DNA from: Castanea sativa | Taxonomy: Eukaryota > Streptophyta > Magnoliopsida > Fagales > Fagaceae | Direction of reading: 5' to 3' | DNA length: 64,000 nt | Assembly (NCBI RefSeq): GCF_040712315.1 | Contig: NC_134017.1 | Span: 18,320,001 to 18,384,000 of the forward strand | Shown: positions 32,502-43,936 of the stretch, in pieces | How positions within the stretch are numbered: position 1 is the first letter of the stretch | Layout: each line of letters starts with the position of its first letter | The notes under the pieces: generated by a model | The model's database searches: none | Seen by the model: the letters and a program-made list of their open reading frames with translations, nothing else | What the model was told of the DNA's origin: nothing | Program-made: the position numbers and the translations under genes

Positions 32502-34935
32502 TTCAAGTCAGGGTGTTCCTAGGAACACCTTGACTATAACGTGGCGCCGCCACTGTGTACCACTATTTTAGAGTTTCACAATTCTCTTAGTTTTATTGTA
32601 TAATTTTTCTTAATCCTGTGCTCATCATTGTGAACATAACGTGTTTTTATTTCAATAAAGCAATTCTACATATAAAAATACAATGAAATTAACAAATTAA
32701 ATTCAATTAATGAAATGAACAAAAGTGGGGGGAGGGGGTAGCAGAGAAAAGGTTAAAAAAAGTTGTATAAGCGATGGATTCTACATTTGTAGGTAGGAGA
32801 AGTCCGTGAGTTGCTTTTTCAAGTACTTGAAAATGAAGATGTCATAATGAAACATGGAGCACCATCACAAACTAATCAGCGTTTAGCTTCACAAGGGATG
32901 CACTCATCAAAGTTCTGCTTAGATCATGCTCGTTCCACGCCAGCATCATGCCGGCTTTTTGATGTTGTAGTTAGCATGTGTGTCCTAGTAGTAGTTAGTG
33001 ACAGAAATATAGAATTGCCTTTTGAAAATGTCATGGACTAAAGAAAAATTGCAATATTTGTAGATTCCACCTCTGCTGCAAAGTAGGGATTTTTAGTTAC
33101 AATGCTGAAAAATGTCACCACAGAAAGGTTTCTTGAATACCAGAGAGAGTTGAAACTGGTAAGTTCAATTTGCATAATTTTCTAAAATTTTCGTTGTGAT
33201 AAGGGTATTAAAATCTTTTAGCATCTCTAATTTTTCATAAAAAGTCAGTGAAATTACAAATATCAAGTAATCCATTTACACATCACTTTTGAGTTCAGAG
33301 CTACATATATAAAAACAAAAGAAATTATATAATAAACAGTAAGGGAATATATTCATGGTTCAAAATGACAAATCTTCAATAATCCAAAGTAAGATTTCAT
33401 ATCAGAACATCTAGATCAAGTTGGCAATATCTAAATAAAAGTAGAGAATTCAATGCCAAACCTGTGTTAACATTCAAAACTGGTAACATTTGGATAATCA
33501 TACACAAATAACAAATTTACAGTTTTTAACACAAATAAAAATTTTTAAAGGCACTGCTTTTAAATATTAATCCTTCTTGAAGCTGAATTGGTTTGACTAA
33601 TAATTCATGAACAGTTTTTTTTAGACATAATATTACTTGCAAATTGTGAGAATTAATAGCTTGACTTTTTCAGATTACGACAGTGATGAGGTATTCTCAA
33701 TCCAAGATGATCGCATCATGCACTTGCCACCTGCATTTTACCAAGATATGATAGTGAGGGTGCGTACTATAAGAAGCCTGAGCTGGTTTGTGGAAAATAA
33801 TGACATTGATTTTGCCAAGTCATTTATATGGTTAGGATATTTCTTTATGACCATGAATTATATCCAAATGTTACATACGTGTGGAATGAAAGCACAGGTT
33901 CATTCAACTTTTAGCTGAAAACTTATGGAATGAAAGCACAAGTTCATTCAACTCCTGACTCAAAGAAACAGCACCAGAGATAACATAAGGAACAGGCCTC
34001 ACATAGCCAAACTAAGATAAAAATAAAAAATAAAAAATAAAAAAAGTTCCATAAAAAATTTAAAAATAAAATAAACACTTACTAAAAGAAAAGAAACATA
34101 AGAGGACTATGACAACCAGCAGTAAAAGTAGTAAAAAAAAACAATCCTTGAGCATTTGTTTTGACTTTAATCCATCTAAATCTATTGGAGCACTGACAAC
34201 ATAGTTGTTGTTGTTAAATTCACCAAGTCTGAATATTATGGTCACCAAACTATGATACAAATTATCCCAAAAACTTTGAATTTAAATCTTACATGGACCT
34301 AAATTGAAGTTAGATACCATAGGAAAAAGTGTAATACCTGAGATGGGAGGAGGGAGGCGGGTTAGTGGTTGTTTGAGGGGAGGATGGAGGCGGGTCAGTG
34401 GTTGTGCGAGAGAAGTAGGGACGTGGGTCAGTGGCTGTTTTCGGCGGCAGCTAGGGCTTGGGTCTCCATCGGCAGTGGGTCAGAGGGAGGCTAAGGCTTT
34501 GGGTCTCCACCACCGATGGCTAGGGCTTTGGGTCTCCACCACCGATGGCTAGGGCTTGTCCCCTTTCTCTCTCTGGCGCCGTCGTGCGTTTGTGTGAAAC
34601 AGAAATTAGATAATAAATGAGTTTAATTTGTAACCAGATTGTAATTTAAAATTTGATTTCAATTGGGTCACTAAAATCTTATGTGGAAATTAGTTATGGT
34701 GATTTTTTAATTTAAAAAATGTCATGTCATTCTAAAAAATGCTAAGTCATTGTTCCGTTAGTCATATAAGTAATATCACTAACGGCAATTAGAAAAATGA
34801 CTAATACAACTCATTTTTTAAACTTGAGGAACCAATTGTGCTCAATTGACACTTGAGGAACCAATTATGTGAGGAACCAATTACGTACACAAGGTAAACT
34901 TGACGAACCAATATTGTAGTTTTGCCTTAATTGTA

Positions 34936-35474
34936 CTAGATTATTTAATTTGTATTAAGTTTGTTAAAGTAAAAAAGTCTCTTCCTTTATGTGTTTAGAT
35001 CCAAAGACTCCATACACTGATACACTCCTTTAAATAAATGGTATCAATATTTTTAAATCTCAATCTCATTTTTATTTTTCCAATATTTTATCGAAAATAT
35101 TATTTAGTTTTTAACTTTGAAATTTGAATCATTGTTTAATTATTCCAAGATGTGAACATCGTATACAAAAGTATGAATTAATGCTTCTGTCATTTATTTT
35201 TCTTCTATTTGTTTTTATGAAATTCTCTTTTATTTACTAGTTTAAAGAATCCTATAATAAGCTTGAGTTACAACTTACAACCAGTAAAGTCTTTAGTTTA
35301 TTTATAACTTTTTTTTTTTTTTGATCAATAGTTTATTTATAACTAATTAGTTTTATACGTTGATAGAATGTTTGGGTTGGTTTCTTTTTTTTTGAAAGAT
35401 TACCAAATACTCCAATATTGCATCTTCTATATTATAATTTTGGAAGTTCCATGGTATGAAAATCCAAAATTTGT

Positions 35475-35534
<60 letters not shown>

Positions 35535-35609
35535 TTGTTTAGTCAAGTGCCTTCTCCATATCAACCATTTTTTTTTTTTTTTGCTGAATCATGAGGCACT
35601 ACGTTACTC
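34936..35609. other. Upstream region of transporter B
   Basis: AT-rich, with T runs, a (TA)n tract (35477-35531) and no gene. The proximal promoter follows. Confidence 0.4.
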
Positions 35610-35617
35610 TATATATT
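35610..35617 (+). promoter_or_regulatory. Candidate TATA box of transporter B
   Basis: TATATATT about 120 bp before the ATG. A transcription start near 35640 would give a leader made largely of the CT/CA microsatellite. Position and sequence fit; nothing else tests it. Confidence 0.4.
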
Positions 35618-35671
35618 CAAAGAGATATTAGTCTAAGAATCAAAAAGACTATTGGAAGCCATATAGCTAGT

Positions 35672-35678
<7 letters not shown>

Positions 35679-35732
<54 letters not shown>
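35679..35732. repeat. (CT)19(CA)8 microsatellite in the 5' leader of transporter B
   Basis: A perfect compound dinucleotide repeat that ends three bases before the start codon at 35736. The minus-strand open frame coding poly(Arg-Glu) is an artefact. Confidence 0.95.
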
Positions 35733-35735
35733 TAA

Positions 35736-38700
35736 ATGAATACCCACCAAGATGTTCCAGCTAAAAGACCAAAGGGAGGCTTGGTAACCATACCGTTCAT
35801 AATAGGTACATGCAAAAAGGAAAGAGAAGAAAATCTTTTTTTTTTTTTTAATGTCTTTGCTAGATTTTTAATATTATTTGAAGTACACTATATGTTGTAT
35901 GATCTTGCAGCTTTATGATGAAGTTTTGTTGAAATTAATAATTGCAGCAAATGAGGCACTTGAGAAGGTGGCAAGCTGGGGGCTGGTTCCAAATATGATA
36001 ATGTACTTGATGCTAGAGTACCACCTGGGATTAGCCGAAGGGGCCAACATACTCTTCTACTGGTTAGCTGCCACCCATTTCATGCCTCTCTTCGGGGCTT
36101 TCCTTGCTGATTCATATCTGGGTCGCTTCCTCACCATTGCCTTGGGTTCGATTGCCAGTCTCTTGGTACGTACTGACTATGTTTTTTGTTCTTCTAACTT
36201 TCTTATGACATTTCTTTTTCTATCTAATGGACTATAATTGAATGCAATATCTCCTGGCACTTTTAACGGTTTAGCCCCGTAGACCTATTGCCGATACGGC
36301 TTGCAGCAAAAACAAACAAAAAAATAAATAAAAAATATTGTTTTCACTTTTCATGATATTGTGCATCAATCATAGATCTCACCCATCACATACGGGACAA
36401 AAGCCATAGTGTCATGGATGTCTCTTTAAACTGGAATATTCTCATTAATTTATCTATCTTCTTCTTCTTCTGTTTTGCTGAGACATTTATCTATCTTAAT
36501 ATTCTCATTTTCACTACACTCATTTTATACCATATGTTTATCTTTATGTGTGAACTTTGGTTCAATTCCATTAAGGATTGATTTACTAGAAGGGGTTCTA
36601 GTTCTAGCATGAGAAGTTAAGATTTAAAGTCTCTATTTAAGTGTGGTATCTTTAGAAGTAACACACTATTAAGATTTAGGGTCTTTAATTATAAGTGTGT
36701 TCTAGTAGGAGAAGTTAAGATTTGACATAAGCATATTAGGATATAGGAGTATCTTTATGTGTGAGCTTAATTTGGTTCAATTCCATTAGGGTTTGGTTTA
36801 CTAGTCAAAGGAGAGGTTTTAGTTCTAATAGGAGTAGTTAAGATTTAAGGTTTATATAAGTGTGTTATTCTAGAAGTAACACAATATTAAGATTTAGGGT
36901 CTATATAAGTATTCTAGTAGGAGACATTAAATTTTGGCTCAAGAACTACTAGTCCACCACATACTTTTGGTGTGATTGTTACTCCACAAGTATAACTATT
37001 TGTGGGTATGGAATAAGAGCTAGGGTTCAAGTATCTAAGAGGGAGTTTCGCACACATATACACTTAAATTAGGCTAGATTAGAATTTCTATCTTGTATAA
37101 AAAAAATAATAAATAAATTGGCTCAAGAGCATCAGGAGTATTAAACTAAATCAAATAGGACCCACTTGTTAATATATAAAAGAAAACCCAAGGACCACAA
37201 CTATGGCTCATCCCAACAATGGTAAAATTACTAAAATAACCTTGACTTTAGAAATAATCAAATAAAGCATAAAACAAAATATAAAAACACAATTAACTCC
37301 ATCAACCACACGCAGCTATTTCCCTCTATAGGGATTGGGGCAGGGCACAATTCGTCTTGGAGGAGAGAACCACACTATGGTTTTTGCTCCATCAACCACT
37401 CCATAAGATTTTGCTTCTCTAATCACGCTACAGTTGTGCCATCAACCACTCCATAACTTTTTATTAGATTAATATTTTGAGAATTCTATTGTTTGATTGC
37501 ATATTCTTCTTGTTCTTAATGTCCATGCCAAATTCTATGTTAATTAGATGTTTTTTACTATTTGATTCATAAATTCATATTTTGCATATAATTTTAAAGT
37601 TAAACATACTTGAAAATTAAACATGAATTGATGAGGTAGTTATTAATATTTGATTAGTTAGATATTTTGTAAGCATGCAAAGTAGAAAAAGGAACTGTAA
37701 TTTAATGGTTAATTTGTCAATATATTCATTGTCAGTCTTAAGGAGTGTATTAGGCCATACGAGGACTGATCAGCGTGATAGGAAGAGATTCTGGTAGCTT
37801 AGCTATATATCACTTGGTTGTCGGAGGTCTTCTTGGTCTTATATTGTATGCATCATGGACACATGTTATTGAATCCACGATGAAGAGTGCACAAATCATT
37901 AGAAATTAACTAGAGGCCAATAATTTCTTAAATTAATGCAGTATGTACTTAATTAGAAATTTCTTTTGTGTTTATTAATTTGCTCTAGGATCAATGTGAT
38001 TACATGTTCAACGAATACATGTAATGTTTATTAATTAGAAACTTCTTTTGTGCTTATTAATTTGGGGCATTTGAGTGGATGTTTTGTAGATCTGGTAAAA
38101 AAAGAGAGTATAAAACCAAGTTGAAAATGTTGGTAGAGGAAAGGAAGAGGGAAGAACTTTAAAAGGGTATTTCAGTCATGTTGTAAAATGTGCGATTTTT
38201 TATGCTGCACTAACACTTTTAACTGCTGCTTTACCAAGTTTTTTTCTACTCCTGGAAAGCAACAATACTTTATTAATAAAAAACATCAATTTTAACGGGT
38301 GTTGAACAACACTTGTTAACAAAAGCCATGGATTAAAAGAGCTAGAAATTACAATATTTTTTACAACAAACCAGATGATTTGGAACAAGCGGAATGGAGT
38401 CTCACCTAGGCATTCCAAGGCCTAACCCTGCATCCCTAGTTAGAAAAGTTACTGCCCCCATACCTTAGAATATGTAGAGGCTAATTTTGGTAGTCTTACT
38501 TGAGTTCCTAATATTTTTTGCTGTTTTGTTCTCTATAGGAATTCTTTCTCTCTTTTTTTTCTTTGTTTTTTGGAGAATTAAATGGAAATGACAACTGATT
38601 TAGATATAGCAGAAGCCTTTGTATTGTTGGTTTCGGATGGAGGTGTTTCCTTTAGCTTGTACTGGTTGCTCCAGTTGTATACTTGATGTTGTAGAATAAT

Positions 38701-40300
38701 TATCAAGCTTTATCCTTTAATAAAAAGAGCTAACTTTCTTTGTACTTTTATTAAGAAAAATAACATTAAAGTTCTCATTTTTGTAGGGAATGCTACTCCT
38801 ATGTTTGACAGCCATGATTCCAGAAGCACGGCCTCCTCCATGCAACCCATTTGCGACACATAGCTGCAAATCTCCAACAAGCGCTCAAATGACTCTTCTA
38901 ATCTCCTCCTTTGCAATCATGTCCATTGGAGCTGGTGGAACTAGGCCATGTTCCTTGGTATTTGGTGCAGATCAGTTAGAAAAGAGAGATAATCCCCAAA
39001 GCCAGAGAGTCTTAAGAAGCTTCTTTGGCTGGTACTATGCTTCTGCAGCTCTTTCAATCTTGATTGCCTTCACGGGAATTGTCTACATTCAAGATCATCT
39101 AGGATGGAAAGTGGGTTTTGGAGTTCCTACCATTCTTATGTTCTTGTCTGCTTTCTTCTTTTTCCTTGCTTCACCCTTATATGTCATGAAGAAACCCAGC
39201 AAGAGCATTTTCACAAGCTTTCTTCAAGTGCTTGTGGCTGCTTATAGAAAGAGAAAATTCCCACTGCCACACACGGACTTAAGTTACAAGTGGTATTATC
39301 AAAAGGGCTCAAAGCTTGTCCTGCCAACCAACAAGCTATGGTATCATATATTTAACATAGTTTCAATTTCAACATCTCAATTCCAAACATTCATAAACCT
39401 TTGTTGATTTTCTTTGTTATTATTAGGTTTTTAAACAGAGCTTGCATCATTAGAAATACTGGAAGAGAGATAGCACCAAATGCATCAGCAGCTTCAGATC
39501 CTTGGAATTTTTGCACAATAGAGCAAGTGGAAGAGCTAAAAGCACTGATTAAGGTCTTACCATTGTGGTCTACAGGGATCATGGTGTCAATAAGCACTAC
39601 TCAGAGCTCATTTCCATTGCTTCAAGCTAAGTCCATGAACAGACACATCACTTCAAGTTTTAAAATTCCAGCAGCCTCTTTTGGATTGTTTTCAATCGTT
39701 GCTCTAATAGTCTGGGTTGCTCTTTATTACCGCGTGATCGTTCCCTTAGCTTCAAAAATCAAAGGTAAACCAATGTGGCTAGGTGCAAAGCAAAGAATGG
39801 GAATTGGAGTATTTCTCTCATGCTTGGCCATGGTAGTTTCTGCAAATGTAGAGAAAATTCGACGTGGAAGAGCAATACAGGAAGGGTTTATGAACAATGC
39901 AAATGAAGACTCAGAGACGTCTGCTTTGTGGCTTGTGCCACAATATTGCTTGATTGGATTAGCTGAAGCCTTTAATGCAATAGGCCAGATTGAGTTTTAT
40001 TATGCAGAGTTGCCAAAGAGTATGTCAAGTATTGCCATGGCTCTCTTTCAATTAGGAATGGGGTTTGCAAGCTTGACAGCTAGTGCTATACTGAGCACTG
40101 TTAATAAAATTACTTCAAGTGGAGGAAAAGATAGCTGGGTTTCAAAGAATATTGACGAGGGTCATTATGACAAATACTATTGGCTTCTTGCTGTGTTGAG
40201 CTTTATAAATTTGCTGTACTTTTTTGTTTGTAGTTGGATTTATGGACCTGCAGGTGTTGAATCAGTATCAGAAATTAAGGATGGACAAATTGGCGAATGA
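35736..40300 (+). CDS. NPF1.2-like: NRT1/PTR family (NPF1-like) transporter B, 571 aa, four exons
   Basis: Exons 35736-35805, 35948-36165, 38787-39340 and 39427-40300 join through GT-AG introns (142, 2621 and 86 bp; phases 1, 0, 2) into 572 codons with TGA. The start at 35736 gives a short N-terminus before GGLVTIPFIIANEALEKV. ExxEK is at residues 26-30 and FGADQ at 155-159. PLWSTGI, VPQYCLIGLAEAFNAIGQ and ELPKSMSSIA are all present, so a full 12-helix proton-coupled carrier is expected at the plasma membrane. It is collinear with transporter A at every splice site, and exon 2 is the same length (218 bp). Differences: a shorter N-terminus, no acidic tail, and a much longer second intron that took in a SINE and other repeats. 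The substrate is probably nitrate by analogy with NPF1.1/1.2, although NPF proteins also carry peptides and hormones. AATAAA at 40576 is a possible polyadenylation signal. Confidence 0.93.
36538..36930. repeat. Imperfect tandem duplication of about 210 bp in intron 2 of transporter B
   Basis: Two units begin near 36538 and 36750 with TATCTTTATGTGTGA. They share TTGGTTCAATTCCATTA, AGTTAAGATTTAA and TAAGATTTAGGGTCT in the same order, with indels. Confidence 0.7.
36953..37117 (+). mobile_element. tRNA-derived SINE, copy D, in intron 2 of transporter B
   Basis: A diverged copy: TTGGTGTGATTGTTACTCC (box A region), TAGGGTTCAAGTATC (box B) and TCTTGTATAAAAAAAATAA tail. TTGGCTCAAGA on both sides (36934-36944 and 37118-37128) is the target duplication. 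More substitutions than copies A-C suggest it is older. Confidence 0.75.
37118..38786. other. Remainder of intron 2 of transporter B: repeat debris
   Basis: 37440-37740 resembles Helitron-associated sequence at 12781-13150. 38600-38750 ends in TTTAATAAAAAGAGC and looks like a LINE 3' tail. No coding exon is skipped: the reading frame joins exactly across the intron. Confidence 0.4.
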
Positions 40301-42426
40301 AGTTAAAGAGCAAGGGAAAGGTTTAAAGGTGAAAGAAGAATCATTAAACCTTCCATCCAAGACTTCATACGGTTTGATATCTGTTTAACCATTTTGTGCT
40401 GCTTGTGGTGAATGTTTGTGAGGTATACCTATGTGTGAAGTATAATGATGACTATCATCTTTGAATCTATGATATAACTTCAAGTTCTAATTAAAGATGT
40501 AAATTACTCTTCAATTTTATTCCATATATACTATCTACAATATTCCTCACCAGCATGCATAATTTCTGTACATCAAATAAAACCAGAGTTTTAAAGAGTA
40601 AATTGGCTTAGTTAATGATCAAGCTATAATTCTTTACACTTTTCTACCTCTACGTACTACGAATAGAGACAAATTTTCACAATCTTTTTCATAATTCATG
40701 AGGTGGCATATTATGATTGTCACTAATGAAAATGTTGTCAAGTGTAGGTTTCTGTGAAAGTTAACAAGAATGGAATTGAGATTTCAGCTGAAATGAACTA
40801 ATAGATTTTCATGAAAATTCAGACTATCATTTACTTGGTATTAACAAAAAAAAAAAGTTTCTGAATTATTTGTAGGCTTGTAGCTAGTTTTTCCATAATC
40901 TACAAATCAAATAAAAGTTATATCTATTATCTTAATCTATAAGTAGTCCTATAAAAAAAATCTATAAGTATTGTCAAATGAAAAACTCAAAAGTATTGTC
41001 AAATTAAAAAAAGAAAAAGAATTTTTTTTTAAAACCAACAAATAAGTCATTTAGTTATATCTAAACAACATCATGATAGTACCCAAATCCCCCAAAGTAC
41101 CAATTTTTAACTTTGGGTAACAACCAAAGTTAAACAATTTAAAAAACCCTGTCATTCGAATTTTTTTTTTTAAAAATCAACAATTAACAAACATGTTTTG
41201 ATTTAAAAAATAAAAAAAAATAACACACCACATAGACACACAAGGTCTTATAATGCGTACTTACACGAATGGACCAAATTACTAATTCATTTGTTGGGGT
41301 CCTCGGCCCAATTTTTAATTTTTGTGGGGCCCAGTATTGTTATTTTGGGCCCAAATTCAAAAATATTTAAAATTTGTAGGGTTGACTCCTCTTTTTTTTG
41401 TTATTTCCGCCAATGATTGAAATAAATGTATGGGTGGTTTGTACATTGTATGCGAACTGATAACATTTCTTGATGTAATTAACTCTTTAAATAAGATTGC
41501 ACCGACTAAGTTTAATTTTTTATTACTTAAAAAAGTGTTTATCTTTCTTTTGTTTTAAGAGGAAGGCCATAGATGTGGGTTAGTTGTTTAATTTGCCTTT
41601 TCAAATCTAAACTTCATATTTTAACTAGATATACTATATAAAAAAAATATTAAAAATATACAATTAAAAAAAAACCTTTAAGCTACGTTGAAATTTTCAT
41701 TTGGTACTTCCTTTAAGCTAGAATTCCTACAAGTTTTCTCGAACAAACTTACCAACAACCTTCCATTATAAAGAGCTCAACTGTGGCACAATGCATAATT
41801 TTGGGCTTTAGATTTTTGCAACAACTGCGACATTGTCTAGTGACCTTCAACTCTCGCCAGTGAACTCTTGCTTTTAATTGACTAATTATATCCACTAAGC
41901 AGGAGTTGCATAAGTATGTTCATATATTGAAGGATTTTTTTTTTTTCCAAAAAATTGAATATCATTTAATTTTAAATGTTATCAAGTATGATGCATCTAT
42001 TAAGAGAGAGAGAGAGAGAGTGTGTGTGTGTGTGTCAAAGAACAACTTTGAGTTATTATAAATTTATAATCACATAATTACTTCAACCAAAACAGAGTAA
42101 TCTCATGATTATTTGCTCACGGAGAATTGACCAATCTTCCTGTCCTAAGTTGTGGCAACTCATATGAGAGAGAACAAATTACCCGTAAACTGAATTAGTG
42201 AAATGCATTGCATTTCATGTTGTGATCAAAATTAATTTTGGCATACACCTGTGTTTTTTAAATGTATAAATTCATTGTATTGATTTGTAGAACTAAAACC
42301 AAAATGCATTCTATTCATCAAAAACAAAAAAATAAATAAATAAATAAATAACAAAAACAAAAACAAACAAACAAACAAACAAACAAAAACAAAACAAAAT
42401 GCATTCTGCGTTTTGTTGGTTTGTGC
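40301..42426. other. Convergent spacer between transporter B and the thioesterase exon copy
   Basis: No gene is seen. It contains AT-rich sequence, A/T runs, a (GA)n(TG)n tract (42005-42035) and AAAT/CAAA repeats (42330-42395). From about 42080 the sequence is paralogous to the 3' flank of the thioesterase at 57040-57286. Confidence 0.5.
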
Positions 42427-42570
42427 TCAAAGCTTGCTCATTTCACCAAGTTTAACCTTTAGTGTGGCCATCCATTGCTTACCCAAAGCAATTAGTTCTC
42501 CATTATCTTTCTTTCTGACCTCCACCACCACAGATGTTAACTCAACCTCCGCTTCTATCTCAACCTCTTC
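42427..42570 (-). pseudogene. Orphan last exon of an acyl-CoA thioesterase 13-like gene
   Basis: An acceptor AG precedes a minus-strand frame of 48 codons, EEVEIEAEVELTSVVVEV through DNGELIALGKQWMAT, ending KL and TGA. It is 70-80 per cent like the last exon of 57287-58398 by eye, with an 8-codon deletion. The paralogy extends into both flanks (about 42080-42660). Where exons 1 and 2 should lie, the sequence runs into the retrotransposon cluster that starts near 42830. I see no other hotdog exon nearby, so this is a partial duplicate or a gene cut by insertion and deletion. Confidence 0.75.
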
Positions 42571-42829
42571 CTGTCATGGACTCATAGTAGTTCAATTATC
42601 AAGATCATAAAAAAAAAAGTTGGAAACATAATCTAGATTTTTGAGGGAACAATTTCTGAAAACATTTCACATCTATAAAGAAAAGGGGAAAAAAAAAACA
42701 ATCTGCAAGCATTTTTACAAAAAATAAAAATAAAAACTACCCCCACCTCAAAAAAAAAAAAAGTTTAATTTTTACAAGCTTCTTCTATAAATATGGTAAA
42801 CTACAACCTAAACCAAACATTTATTGATA

Positions 42830-43470
42830 ATGATGAAAATCGTCAGTGAGCAACATGGCCCTCATGTGCCCTAGACAAGACTTGCGCAACACAAAAAAGA
42901 AGAAAACCTTACGAAGAGTAACGGCGTGGTACCAGCTAAATATCCTCCGAAGGTTAAGTCAGAGAATTTTCACAACTCTAAAGTGCCAAAGCTGGGGCGA
43001 ATTATGCATACCTTGTTTCCTGGGGGTTTGGGCTTTTATAGCAGTGTAGAACCGACTTATTTCTTGGGCAAGATGATTTTTCCTTGTGGGGAAAATCCTA
43101 ATAAATGTACGTATTTTGTGGGATTCTTCCCATATAGGGATCCCATTAATCGTAGGGTGCACGATATTTCTATTTGGGATTTCTTGGAGTTTACTCAAGC
43201 CATGGGGGTGCCACGTGGCTTTAATGTCCGTCAATCTAGTGTCCGTGTGCCTAGAGTCCATCCTTCATGGAATCATCCGTCCACTATGGAATCCTCCATC
43301 CACCATGGAATTGACCGCTACGGGGTACCATCTGTCGTGACTTCGTCGTCTGGTGCCTTAATTTGTCATCTGTTTAAATGTTTTGAAGTCCTATAGTCCT
43401 GGCACTGTCGCCTCTGGCGAGCTTGCATGAACAAGTTCGTCTGGCTAATTTTTTACCCTCTTTAGGTGCC
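42830..43470 (-). repeat. Probable 3' LTR of the Tat-like element
   Basis: A non-coding block with a TATAAAAG box on the minus strand (about 43035-43042) and polypyrimidine on the plus strand near 43468-43495, which would be the polypurine tract on the element strand. The missing 5' LTR prevents border definition. Confidence 0.4.
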
Positions 43471-43661
43471 CCCTCACTCTATGGGTCCATCACCTATTTT
43501 TTGGACGAATCCATGGAGTGACGGTCTAACCCTAGCTTTGGGAAGTGCATTCTGATTGACACACTAGCCTAGGGCCATTAATGCGGTAGGGGCACGTGGC
43601 AAATTTTTAGTGGTTTGTTGCTTAGACCGAAGCATCCCTTCGTCTTCCATGCCATTCCTCT

Positions 43662-43670
43662 TATATATAT
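43662..43670 (+). promoter_or_regulatory. TATA box for the gene opposite to the Tat-like element
   Basis: TATATATAT is followed by a CT-rich leader (43676-43760), a GTAAGTAT donor at 43824 and an acceptor CGACAG at 43931-43936, with the ATG immediately after. The layout is that of a plant gene with a 113-bp 5'-UTR intron. Confidence 0.55.
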
Positions 43671-43936
43671 GTTGCTTGTCCCTTTCTTTCTTTCTTTTTT
43701 AACTTTTCGCAACCTTCTTTTTGATCAGAGCGCTACCTTTCACTCTCTCACGTCGTAGTTTCATCTACCTGGTGCGACTGTCCTCTACACTCTTCCCGTC
43801 GCCTTATTTACATCGTCAAGTTCGTAAGTATTCTTCCTTTCATACCAAGTTTTTCCTTTGTCATTTTATTCGCCTGCCTGTCTTCTGTGTAGACCTATAA
43901 AGTCTTAGGATTTTATCCGTCACGTGTAGGCGACAG

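Larger units (their letters stand above)
30315..32555. mobile_element. hAT-type element nested in the MULE
   Basis: Ends CAGTGGTAGCTC and, on the right, GGCGCCGCCACTG (reverse complement CAGTGGCGGCGCC) are flanked by the 8-bp duplication TGTACCAC (30307-30314 and 32556-32563). Subterminal GGGTGTTCCT repeats lie on both sides. The interior has AT-rich sequence, a (GA)n tract and a GC-rich leader-like stretch (31250-31400). No hAT transposase frame is seen. It is interrupted by the solo LTR at 31763-32454. Confidence 0.8.
27829..34926. mobile_element. 7.1-kb Mutator-like element with about 400-bp TIRs
   Basis: A perfect 9-bp duplication TTAATTGTA (27820-27828 and 34927-34935) flanks ends GGCGAAACTACA and TGTAGTTTTGCC. 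The inverted repeats run about 400 bp (27829-28230 against 34580-34926), and shared words include CAAGTTTACCTTGTG and TAACGGAACAATGACTTAG. Past the TIRs, 28276-28400 also recurs inverted at 33365-33490, so the right arm has been interrupted. A remnant of a mudrA-like first exon is at 29353-29488. A hAT-type element (30315-32555) with a nested solo LTR splits the interior. Stretches around 32790-33040 and 33655-33840 look exon-like (LLFQVLENEDVIMKHGAPSQ; DSDEVFSIQDDRIMHLPPAF) but I do not recognise them. Confidence 0.85.

Noticed and set aside
33637..33918. Open frame within the MULE
   Set aside because: Possibly a captured exon, but I do not recognise it and it has no complete gene structure, so it is mentioned only under the element.
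34304..34552. Gly/Arg-rich open frame near the right MULE arm
   Set aside because: It is built of short direct repeats (GGGCTTTGGGTCTCCACCAC twice) and has no domain.
35633..35815. Minus-strand open frame with poly(Arg-Glu)
   Set aside because: Artefact of the CT microsatellite in the leader of transporter B.
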